From NCBI GenBank assembly GCA_900767585.1, contig CAAFZP010000097.1, positions 30,003 through 94,002 of the forward strand: 64,000 bases of DNA, given 5' to 3'. This stretch comes from Lachnospiraceae bacterium (GTDB taxonomy: Bacteria > Bacillota > Clostridia > Lachnospirales > Lachnospiraceae). Shown here piece by piece: positions 45,813 to 54,700 of the stretch (within the stretch, counting starts at the first letter, position 1; the number at the start of each line of letters is the position of its first letter). Both the position numbers and the translations under genes were made by a program. The notes under the pieces are model-generated. The model was given only the letters and a program-made list of their open reading frames with translations, did no database searches and was not told the DNA's origin.

Positions 45813-45841
45813 ATTTTAGCATACCATCTTTCAAATTTCAA
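45813..45841 (-). promoter_or_regulatory. rpmE promoter
   Basis: Minus strand TTGAAA, 17-base spacer, TAAAAT, with TGC before the -10. Confidence 0.75.
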
Positions 45842-45882
45842 GTGTTTTTTTACAAATCTATAATAAGTTTCATACAAAGTAC

Positions 45883-47352
45883 TTATCGTCTGCCATATGG
45901 CAAAATCTTCTTTACCATCTCTATAAACTCGCGATTGTTCTTTGTTCTTGCAAAAAGCTTCAATATTTCATCTGTAAACTCATCTGCTTTTGCCGATGAC
46001 AAAGCCTTATGGATCATATTTACGGCTTCCTGCTCCGCCGGTGTCAGCAGCAGATCGTCACGTCTTGTACCGGACTTTGCGATATCAATTGCCGGGAAGA
46101 TACGTTTCTCTGACAATTTCCGGTCAAGCACCAGTTCCATGTTACCGGTTCCCTTGAATTCCTCGAACACAACATCATCCATACGACTTCCGGTCTCTAC
46201 CAGTGCTGTTGCAAGGATTGTCAGGCTTCCGCCCTCCCGCATATTTCTCGCTGCACCAAAGAAACGTTTCGGCATATGCAATGCAGCCGGATCCAGACCA
46301 CCCGATAATGTTCTGCCACTTGGTGGGACTGTCAGGTTATACGCTCTCGCCAGTCTCGTGATGCTGTCAAGCAGGATAACTACATCCTTTCCATGTTCAA
46401 CCAATCGTTTTGCACGTTCGATTACCATCTCAGATACACGTTTATGATGTTCCGGAAGTTCGTCAAACGTAGAATAAATCACTTCAACATTTTCACCCTC
46501 TATGGACTCCCGGATATCGGTTACTTCCTCCGGACGCTCATCAATCAAAAGCACGATCAGATGCATATCGCGGTTTCTTGTACTGATACTTTTCGCAATT
46601 GCTTTCAGCAAGGTTGTCTTACCAGCCTTTGGAGGGGAAACAATCATACCTCTCTGTCCTTTTCCAATCGGAGAAAGCAAATCTACGATACGAATAGCAA
46701 CCGGTGCACCGGTTTCATCAAGCGGGATACGTTCATTCGGGAAGATTGGTGTCAATTCTTCAAACGCCTTCCTCTTTGCGGCAACGGAAGGCAGATAGCC
46801 ATTCACATGACGGATAAATAACAGTGCAGAAAATTTCTCCCCCTGTGTCTTATTCCGTACCGGTCCACCAATCACATCACCCTTTTTCAGTCCAAACTTA
46901 CGGATTTGTACCGGAGAAACATAGATATCCCGGTCGCCCGGCAGATAATTTGCGCTGCGGATAAATCCATAGCCTTCACCCATGACTTCCAAAATTCCAT
47001 TTGCTTCCGAGCCACTGTCAAGCTTTGGATTATACTCCTGCCCATCAAATGTCTGGATTTCAACTTCTGTTTCGCCCTCTTCCGGCTCCAAATTCCGAAG
47101 TTCCTGATAATTTTCTGCTGCATTTTTCTGTTTATTTGCCTGGCGGGTATCCGGACGTACCTTTGCCATATCCTGCGTTTTTTTCTCTGCAACACGCTTT
47201 TGTTCGGCTTCTTTTTTCTTTGCCGCCATCATCTTCTCCATATTTTCGAGAAGTTCTGCAAGTTCTGCTTTTTTCAATGTAGAAATGTTCCGAATTCCTT
47301 TTTCCTTCGCATACTCACGTAACTGCGTCAAAGACATTTTTTGAAATTCCAT
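45883..47352 (-). CDS. rho: Transcription termination factor Rho
   Basis: A 489-residue hexameric RNA helicase. The N-terminal SAP-like helix-extended-loop-helix is LTQLREYAKEKGIRNISTLKKAEL, followed by a basic Lys/Gln-rich insert (about 40-85). The RNA-binding domain has GILEVMGEGYGFIRS and YVSPVQIRKFGL. Walker A is SPPKAGKTTLL, Walker B DVVILLDSITRLARAYN, and the R-loop region is GSLTILATALVETGSRMDDVVFEEFKGTGN. AAAGGAG precedes the ATG at 47352. It is divergent from the DUF4364 gene. Confidence 0.97.
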   Translation of the reverse strand: MEFQKMSLTQLREYAKEKGIRNISTLKKAELAELLENMEKMMAAKKKEAEQKRVAEKKTQDMAKVRPDTRQANKQKNAAENYQELRNLEPEEGETEVEIQTFDGQEYNPKLDSGSEANGILEVMGEGYGFIRSANYLPGDRDIYVSPVQIRKFGLKKGDVIGGPVRNKTQGEKFSALLFIRHVNGYLPSVAAKRKAFEELTPIFPNERIPLDETGAPVAIRIVDLLSPIGKGQRGMIVSPPKAGKTTLLKAIAKSISTRNRDMHLIVLLIDERPEEVTDIRESIEGENVEVIYSTFDELPEHHKRVSEMVIERAKRLVEHGKDVVILLDSITRLARAYNLTVPPSGRTLSGGLDPAALHMPKRFFGAARNMREGGSLTILATALVETGSRMDDVVFEEFKGTGNMELVLDRKLSEKRIFPAIDIAKSGTRRDDLLLTPAEQEAVNMIHKALSSAKADEFTDEILKLFARTKNNREFIEMVKKILPYGRR

Positions 47353-47500
47353 ATAGTCTCCTTTATATTATTCTATTTACATGTTCTCTGATTCTGGGGC
47401 ATCTCTCCGAAACTGGAGTGATTTTATATTACCTATAGAAAGATTATTTTTATATTAACACACTTATTTGTAAACGTAAACCATTATTTTTCTTTTTTTC

Positions 47501-47529
47501 TTGATTTTTGATGACTTGTAGCGTAAAGT
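47501..47529 (+). promoter_or_regulatory. Promoter of DUF4364 gene
   Basis: TTGATT, 17-base spacer, TAAAGT on the plus strand, 25 bases before the ATG. Confidence 0.6.
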
Positions 47530-47553
47530 AGAAAAAGCATAGGAGGAATTAGC

Positions 47554-48072
47554 ATGGAAGGCTTATTACTATACAAATTGATGATATTATATATGCTTGA
47601 CCGCACCGATTATACGATGACAAATTCTTTAATATCCGATTTTATTGTTGGAAAAGAATACACAAGCGTATTTAATTTGCACGAATCTTTGAGTGAACTG
47701 ATTAACGATGAATTTATCTCAACCGATACAATCCGCGATACGATTCACTACAAAATCACAAGTTCCGGTGAGGAAGCTCTTTCTTATTTTGAGAACAGAC
47801 TTCCTTATGCAATCAAGGAAGATATCCTGGAATATTTGAAAGCAGAACGTATTAACGTAAAAAAAGAGTCCGAGATTTTCGCGGACTACTTTTATAACGA
47901 TTCCAATTGGTATACGGTTCAATGCATCATCAAAGACCGAAAAGAAACACTAATCGATTTAAAATTTGATGTTCCTACAAAATCACAAGCCGAAACAATT
48001 TGCAACAACTGGCGCAGCAAAAGTTCCGGCATTTATGAATATCTCGTCAATCAACTGTGGTTGTCGGATTAG
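47554..48072 (+). CDS. DUF4364 family protein
   Basis: A 172-residue protein of the DUF4364 family, common in clostridia. The N-terminal half looks like a winged helix (LMILYMLDRTDYTMTNSLISDFIV...TSVFNLHESLSELINDEFI...YKITSSGEEALSYFENRLP), so it may be a DNA-binding regulator; the rest is an alpha/beta domain. AGGAGG precedes the ATG. Its last 26 bases overlap the convergent engB gene. Confidence 0.88.
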   Translation: MEGLLLYKLMILYMLDRTDYTMTNSLISDFIVGKEYTSVFNLHESLSELINDEFISTDTIRDTIHYKITSSGEEALSYFENRLPYAIKEDILEYLKAERINVKKESEIFADYFYNDSNWYTVQCIIKDRKETLIDLKFDVPTKSQAETICNNWRSKSSGIYEYLVNQLWLSD

Positions 48073-48670
48073 CATTTTCTTCAGAATCTGCAATCGATTC
48101 TTCAATCAATTTCCAGATTTCCTCTTTTCCCTGTTTTGAAACAGCTGAAAAGGGGATTATTTTTGTTCCTGTTCCACATCCCAGTTTTTCACGAATCAAT
48201 TTTATATTTTTATCTTTCTGACTTCGTTTGATCTTGTCTAACTTCGTTGCTATAATTACCGGTTCATAGCCATTCGCCACAATCCAGTTATACATTGTAA
48301 CATCGTTTTCACCCGGTACGTGCCGGATGTCCACCAAAAGCAGAACTGCTTTTAACTGTGTGGATGCATGCAGATACCGTTCAATCATCTTACCCCACTT
48401 ATTACGGATTTCCTGCGATACTTTCGCATATCCATACCCAGGCAGGTCGACGAAATATAAATTTTTGTTAATATTGTAGAAATTTATGGTCTGGGTCTTT
48501 CCAGGCGACGCGGAAGTCCTCGCAAGTGATTTCCGGTTCAATAACCCGTTGATCAGCGAAGACTTTCCTACGTTTGACTTGCCTGCAAATGCAATCTCCG
48601 GAAATTGATTTTCCGGCAATTTACTTGTGATACCACATACAATTTCTAATTCAGCTGATTTAATAACCAT
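48047..48670 (-). CDS. engB: Ribosome biogenesis GTPase YsxC/EngB
   Basis: A 207-residue GTPase needed for 50S assembly. Motifs: G1 GKSNVGKSS, G3 DLPGYG, G4 TKLDK, G5 SAVSK. The ATG overlaps the clpX stop as TAATG. In many Firmicutes lon lies between clpX and engB; here they abut. The 3' end overlaps the DUF4364 gene on the other strand. Confidence 0.97.
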   Translation of the reverse strand: MVIKSAELEIVCGITSKLPENQFPEIAFAGKSNVGKSSLINGLLNRKSLARTSASPGKTQTINFYNINKNLYFVDLPGYGYAKVSQEIRNKWGKMIERYLHASTQLKAVLLLVDIRHVPGENDVTMYNWIVANGYEPVIIATKLDKIKRSQKDKNIKLIREKLGCGTGTKIIPFSAVSKQGKEEIWKLIEESIADSEENANPTTTVD

Positions 48671-49965
48671 TATGCAATCGAATCCTCATGCTTCACATTC
48701 CGTTTCCGTGCACCATTTTTCTTGGACCGTGGTTCATCAGAATGCTCAATCACAGGTCCCGAGATACCATCCACCATGTCTTTTGTGATACGGCAGCTCA
48801 CGACTGTGTCATCTGATGGAATCTCATACATCTGATCCATAATTGTCTTTTCAATAATTGCACGCAGTCCTCTGGCTCCAGTTTTCCGAGTCATCGCTTC
48901 TTTTGCAATCTCCCGAAGTGCATCCTCATCAAAAATGAGATCCACGCCATCTAATTCAAACAATTTCTTATACTGCTTGCATATTGCACTCTTTGGCTCT
49001 GACAAAATCCGTACCAGTGCATCTTCGTCAAGCAGATCAAGTGTCACACTGACCGGTACACGTCCTATAAATTCCGGAATCAAACCATATTTGACAAAAT
49101 CCTCAGGCAAAACCTGTTTTAATATCTCACCAATCTTCTTATCCGAAGTACGGTCTGCAATGTCCGCATTAAATCCAATGGATTTCTTACCGATACGATT
49201 CTCGATAATCTTCTCCATACCTTCAAATGCACCACCACAGATAAACAAGATGTTTGTTGTATCTATCTGGATAAACTCCTGCTGCGGATGTTTTCTTCCA
49301 CCCTGTGGTGGAACCGAAGCAACCGTTCCCTCGATTATTTTAAGCAATGCCTGCTGAACGCCCTCTCCGGACACATCACGTGTGATAGAGACATTCTCTG
49401 ATTTCTTTGTAATCTTATCAATCTCGTCAATGTAGATAATTCCATGCTGTGCCCGATCAATATCATAATCGGCTGCCTGAATCAACTTCAGGAGAATATT
49501 TTCTACATCTTCACCAACATATCCAGCCTCTGTAAGAGCCGTTGCATCTGCAATCGCAAATGGGACATTCAAAAGTTTTGCTAATGTCTGTGCCAAATAC
49601 GTCTTTCCGGAACCGGTTGGACCAATCATAATGATATTACTCTTCTGGAGTTCTACATCAAAATCTTTTTCAGCCAGAATACGCTTGTAGTGATTATACA
49701 CAGCAACCGCCAAAACCTTCTTTGCTTCTTCCTGTCCAATTACATAATCATCGAGAAATTCTTTGATTTCCTTTGGTTTAAGCAGGTTGATTTCAGAATC
49801 TGCGCTTTCAGTGTCAAACTCATCCTGGATAATTTCTGAGCATATCTCGATACACTCATCACAGATGTATACATTTGGTCCGGCAATCAATTTCCGGACC
49901 TGTTCCTGAGACTTATTACAGAACGAACATCTTACTTTTTTCTTATCGTCTACACGATTTGCCAT
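48670..49965 (-). CDS. clpX: ClpX protease ATPase subunit
   Basis: A 431-residue AAA+ unfoldase for ClpP. The N-terminal zinc domain is CSFCNKSQ...CDECIE; Walker A is GPTGSGKT; Walker B is IIYIDEIDK; the pore loop is in the GYVGEDV region; the ClpP-contacting tripeptide is IGF in [16 protein letters not shown] precedes the ATG. It lies 24 bases after tig. clpP is not between tig and clpX. Confidence 0.98.
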   Translation of the reverse strand: MANRVDDKKKVRCSFCNKSQEQVRKLIAGPNVYICDECIEICSEIIQDEFDTESADSEINLLKPKEIKEFLDDYVIGQEEAKKVLAVAVYNHYKRILAEKDFDVELQKSNIIMIGPTGSGKTYLAQTLAKLLNVPFAIADATALTEAGYVGEDVENILLKLIQAADYDIDRAQHGIIYIDEIDKITKKSENVSITRDVSGEGVQQALLKIIEGTVASVPPQGGRKHPQQEFIQIDTTNILFICGGAFEGMEKIIENRIGKKSIGFNADIADRTSDKKIGEILKQVLPEDFVKYGLIPEFIGRVPVSVTLDLLDEDALVRILSEPKSAICKQYKKLFELDGVDLIFDEDALREIAKEAMTRKTGARGLRAIIEKTIMDQMYEIPSDDTVVSCRITKDMVDGISGPVIEHSDEPRSKKNGARKRNVKHEDSIA

Positions 49966-49989
49966 TCTAATTATCTCCTAACAATTGTA

Positions 49990-51276
49990 CTAGACTTCCT
50001 TGCAGTTCTCTCCGAGGAATTCAAGTGCCTTTCTGGAAGCAATATCCTTTTTGATATTCTCCATCTCTGGTGCACCGATCATATCTTTCAGCTCTTCCGG
50101 CTTCATCTGATACTGTGATGCCATATCCTGAATCTCTGCATCTACATCATCATCACTTGCAACGATGTTCTCGGCTGCAGCAACTGCATCAAGAACAAGA
50201 CTTGTCTTGATTCTTGAAATAGCATCCGGCTTCACGCGCTCTAAGAACTCTTCCTTTGTTGTTCCCATAAGCTGCAGATACTGATCCATCTGAAGTCCCT
50301 GATAGCTCATTCTCTGTGCCATCTCGTTCACGATTCTTTCCTGATTGTACTTGATCATAGCTTCTGGAATCTCAACCTCTGCTGCCTCTGCGATCTTTTC
50401 TACAACCTTTGCCTGCTTCTCGCGCTTTGCCTGCTCTTCTTTCTTTACTTCCAGTGTTTTTTTCTTATCTTCCTTGTACTCAGCAAATGTCTCGAACGAA
50501 GATACATCACTTGCGAACTCATCATCAAGTTCCGGAAGCTCTAATGCAGAAATAGCAAGAAGCTCTACTTTAAATACAGCCGGCTTTCCTTTCAGCTCTT
50601 CTACATGATACTCTTCCGGGAATGTAACATTGACATCAAACTTATCACCGATGTTCTTTCCAACGATCTGATCCTCAAACGTATCAATGAAAGAATGGGA
50701 ACCAAGTGTGAGCTTATAGTTTTCGCCCTTACCACCCTCAAATGCTTCGTCATCTACAAAACCTTCAAAGTTAATAGTTACTTCATCATCCATCGCTGCA
50801 GCGCGGTCTGTAACATCAATCTTTCTTCCGTTTTCCTTCTGATCCTTCTTGATTTCAGCCATAACATCCTCGTCTGTTACAGTTGTATCAATCTTCTCAA
50901 TCTCAACGCCCTTATAATCACCAAGCTTAATCTCTGGCTTTACAGCAACTGTTGCTGTGAAGATGAAATCTTTGCCTTTCTCGATCTGTGTTACATCAAT
51001 CTCTGGATTGGATGTAATCTCTTCTTCACAATTTTCGAGTTCCTTTGGATAATACTCATTTATAAGCTCATTTGCAGCTTCTTCATAAAAAATAGCAGGT
51101 CCGTACATCTTCTCAATAAATGCCTGTGGAACCTTTCCCTTACGGAATCCAGGTACAGAGAATTTACTCTTCTGCTTGTTGTAAGCAGCTGTAATTGCCT
51201 TTGTAAATTCATCAGCTGGTACTGTAATTGTCAGTTTCGCCATGCTTCCATCTAATTTCTCTACTGCTAAACTCAT
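49990..51276 (-). CDS. tig: Trigger factor chaperone
   Basis: A 428-residue ribosome-bound chaperone. The ribosome-binding signature is FSVPGFRKGKVPQAFIEKMYG, followed by the FKBP-type prolyl isomerase domain (about 150-245; ITDRAAAMDDEVTINFEGFVD-like) and the C-terminal helical chaperone arms. Start at 51276 has AAGGAGG at 10 bases; the frame extends to 51324 without support. Confidence 0.97.
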   Translation of the reverse strand: MSLAVEKLDGSMAKLTITVPADEFTKAITAAYNKQKSKFSVPGFRKGKVPQAFIEKMYGPAIFYEEAANELINEYYPKELENCEEEITSNPEIDVTQIEKGKDFIFTATVAVKPEIKLGDYKGVEIEKIDTTVTDEDVMAEIKKDQKENGRKIDVTDRAAAMDDEVTINFEGFVDDEAFEGGKGENYKLTLGSHSFIDTFEDQIVGKNIGDKFDVNVTFPEEYHVEELKGKPAVFKVELLAISALELPELDDEFASDVSSFETFAEYKEDKKKTLEVKKEEQAKREKQAKVVEKIAEAAEVEIPEAMIKYNQERIVNEMAQRMSYQGLQMDQYLQLMGTTKEEFLERVKPDAISRIKTSLVLDAVAAAENIVASDDDVDAEIQDMASQYQMKPEELKDMIGAPEMENIKKDIASRKALEFLGENCKEV

Positions 51277-51334
51277 TTGTTTTTTCCTCCTTAACTTGCA
51301 ACGCCTACTATCCATTGTAAGCACTATTCATTGC

Positions 51335-51363
51335 ATTATACCATAACATTTTTCGCAAGTCTA
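51335..51363 (-). promoter_or_regulatory. Promoter of tig-clpX-engB
   Basis: Minus strand TAGACT, 17-base spacer, TATAAT with TGG before it (extended -10). No CtsR-type heptad repeat was seen nearby. Confidence 0.65.
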
Positions 51364-51375
51364 CATATTTTACTC

Positions 51376-51448
51376 AAAAAAAGAGCTTGTTTCTATATCT
51401 TATGCAACAATGTTACCCATTATCACTGATATAGAAACAAACTCTCTT
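51376..51448 (-). terminator. Terminator after spore protein gene
   Basis: Long stem AGAG-CTTGTTTCTATATC with GATATAGAAACAAACTCTCT, 27-base loop, followed by seven Ts on the minus strand, 37 bases after the ssp stop. Confidence 0.85.
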
Positions 51449-51485
51449 ATATGGCTCTACTTAATGCATTTTGCGCCAGAAATGA

Positions 51486-51686
51486 TTACTTGCCAGACAT
51501 CTGCTGTTCCTGATTCTTGATCATCTGTCTGACCATCTCGCCACCGATTGAACCGCTCTCACGGGAAGTAAGATCTCCGTTGTAACCCTGCTTCAGGTTT
51601 ACACCAAGCTCATTGGCTACTTCCATCTTGAACTTGTTCATGGCATCCTTTGCTTCCGGTACGCTTGTTGTGTTTGTGTTCTTCAT
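51486..51686 (-). CDS. Alpha/beta-type small acid-soluble spore protein
   Basis: A 66-residue SASP that coats and protects spore DNA and is later degraded for amino acids. The germination-protease site is seen in FKMEVANELGVNL, and the DNA-binding helix in LTSRESGSIGGEMVRQMI. GGAGG precedes the ATG at 51686. The promoter looks sigma-G-like, so expression in the forespore is expected. It shows the organism or its lineage forms spores. Confidence 0.96.
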   Translation of the reverse strand: MKNTNTTSVPEAKDAMNKFKMEVANELGVNLKQGYNGDLTSRESGSIGGEMVRQMIKNQEQQMSGK

Positions 51687-51733
51687 AATCAGTTACCTCC
51701 ATAATTTGATTTAAGACATGTTTGTCTTACTCT

Positions 51734-51762
51734 TATTATGTTCGGTATGAAAAGAACTATAA
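51734..51762 (-). promoter_or_regulatory. Sigma-G-like promoter of SASP gene
   Basis: Minus strand TTATA, 17-base spacer, CATAATA. The -10 matches the sigma-G consensus CATWMTA exactly; the -35 matches four of five bases. Confidence 0.65.
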
Positions 51763-51779
51763 CTGTAAATATATAGAAA

Positions 51780-54700
51780 TTATTGTTCTTTTTTCTTCTT
51801 TATCATTATCACAACAATTCCGGCTCCCGCAGCAACACATGCAAATGCAAGCAAAACAATCGGCATCATATCCCCTGTCTGTGGAGAATTAACAGCACCC
51901 ATGTATGTATATTTCACACCATTGGAAGAAGTTGATGTGGAAGGGTTCGACGCATCTGTTTTTCCCGGTTTTACATCTGCATTCGGCGCATTGTTCTGTC
52001 CGTTTGTACTTGGTGTTTCCGTCGTCGGAGTTTCTGTCGTCGGTGCTTCTGTCGTCGGATTCTCTGGGGTAGGTTCTTCTTTCTTTGTAGAATAGAACCA
52101 TGCCAGAATCACCATATCTTTCGTGACATTTGTATAATCCTGATCCCATCCTTCAAACGTATATGTGTATTTGTCCGTCGGTGTCTTTGCAGGTGTTCCT
52201 TCCGGTGGTGTCGCTGATTTTCCTTCTTCCACCGACTCTGTCTTTAAGACATTTCCATCACCATCTTTCCATACAACCGTATACATCTTTGGCTGCAATG
52301 TACGATAAAGCGCATACGTTGAAAAACGATCGGTATGGATAATCACATAGTCATGTGTGAGCGTTGCATCCGAAGCACTTGTCCAGTTCTTAAATGTATA
52401 ATTATTGCCATCTGCATGAAGCGATGCTACTCGGATATTTTCCCCGGCTAAATCCTCCAATGGGAAGGAAATCGTCAGTGGCTCATATAATCTGGTCAGG
52501 TTCTGTGTATATTCCACATTTCCATCTTTATCATATACAGTTTTTACAATATATAAATTGATATAACGCAAAATTTCTGTATGGCTACCAAGCTTATCTG
52601 CAAAAATTCCCTGCTCCGTAGCTGTCACATCATTTACTTTCACATAGCTTGCATGCAATGTAATATCAATTCTGCCTCCGGCTTCCACGATTTTCAGATC
52701 ATCATCTGTTACATTTCCTTTGTATGCACTGTTGTTGTAGATCTTATCCAATCCGTCAACCGCAATCTCTACATCCCCGTCATCTAATACAACATCCGTT
52801 GACAATCCGGAAAGGACAAAATTGATACCTCCGGTTGTGGAATAACTCTCTGGATATGTGATCATGCCATCTGTCACTGTCACAGATGCTTCTTTTTTCA
52901 ATGTGCCATTCGTTGCTACAATCCGGTATGTTCCATCTGAAACACCAGTAAACATATACCGTACGTTATCATTTCCTGTCACAACTTCTCCGGCAAGTAT
53001 TGTCTCTCCGCTGTACAGATTTACATAAATCGGTTTTTCTTTTATATCATCCGGCAGGGAAGCATTGTAGGAAGCTGTACCATAAATCGTCGTTGTTGAA
53101 TTTCCGGTCAATGTCCGGAAGCTTCCTTCGATCACGCGTTCCTCAGATGAATTCAATGTAGCAGCGTGAATCCGGTAATCGTAAACCGTATCCGGTGTCA
53201 GCTTACTGAAATTATAAATCATCTCAATGCCATATGCAGTTTCTGTCTTATTGACAAGTACCGTATCGTAGCTTGTCTCACTTGCTTTTTTATATTCGAT
53301 ATAGCAAAGGCTCTTTGAAATCGGATTCGTTCCCTGCAATACCTGCGCTTCTATGTGTGCTGTCGTATTGGTAACCGCGGTCACAGGTGTTGCCTGTAAC
53401 ACAAGTGGATTAAAGCTTACTTCTGCAGATGCATTTCCGGCATTATCATAAGCGGTAATCGTATAAATTGCACTGCCATCTGCTTTGAAGCTTCCCTTTG
53501 CAACGCCATCCGTATCTGTGACTGCCACTGCATTTCCGTTTACAAGTACTTTCTCTGTATCCACACCACTGATCAGGTCAATTGCCTGGAAGTTGATCGT
53601 AACTTCTCCGTTTGCATCTACTGTAGAATCCGTGATTGTTACAGCTGGTCCTTCGATATCCACCTTTGCATCCTCTGACATCGTATCACTCTGGCATCCG
53701 GCTTCGCTGACTGCCCATGCCTGGACTGTCACATCTCCCTGTCCTTCTAAGGCAAATGTGTAGCTCTCACCGGTAAAACTGTCAGATGATTCATGTTTTC
53801 CTGCTGCATCCTTGTAGATTACTTTATAATATGTCTTAACCGGAACGCTGTCTTTCGTCTGCGTTGTTGACTTGATCGTCACCTGAGGTTTATCCTGAAT
53901 CAGCCAGCCTGCGTTGCCGATTGCTCCATGTTCACCCTTTGTGATAGATACGCTTGGTGTATCCGGTCTCTCAGATGAAATATGGCTGTAAGTTACGCTC
54001 TTTTCTTCCCGGTTTCCTGCGATATCTTTTGCTACCAGAATATAGGTTCCACTGTCTGTAACATCATAACTTTCTGTCCAGCTCTTCGCGCCTGCCGCTG
54101 TCCAGGTCTTGATTGGTTCTCCGTCTGTATTGTCCTTGTAAAGAGCGATGCTGTCTATACCACTTTCCAGTTCTCCTTCGGTCACTTCCATCATAATTGT
54201 GACATCTGACTGGAACTGTGTCTGACTTTCTCCATCATCCTTTAAAGTGACAGCCGGTTTGATTCCATCAAACAGGAATGGTCCCTGTTTTGCAACCTCA
54301 ACGATATTTCCGGCATTATCCTTTACAACTGCTGAAATCTGATATTTTCCCGGTGTATAATCTGCAGAAACACCGCCAGAGATTTCCTGATGGAATGTAT
54401 ATTCTGTCAATTTTGCATCTTTGGTTACATTCACACCGTACGCAGATGTTGTCTTCTTCACAGTTGTGCTTGGGGTCTCAATCGTCCATTCTGCCTGATC
54501 CAATCCACTGTCAATATCCGTAGCCTCGATTGCCGCATCCAGCGTATGATACCACTTGTCAGTCAGAGCTGCTTCGCCATTTCCCTGTACAGTCATAACC
54601 GCCGTCGGTATCTTATCTTCTACCATCCACTCGTAGTATTTATCATTTAATTGTGCATCCGTATTTTTAGAATAGCACACAAGCTTTGTATGTGCCGATT

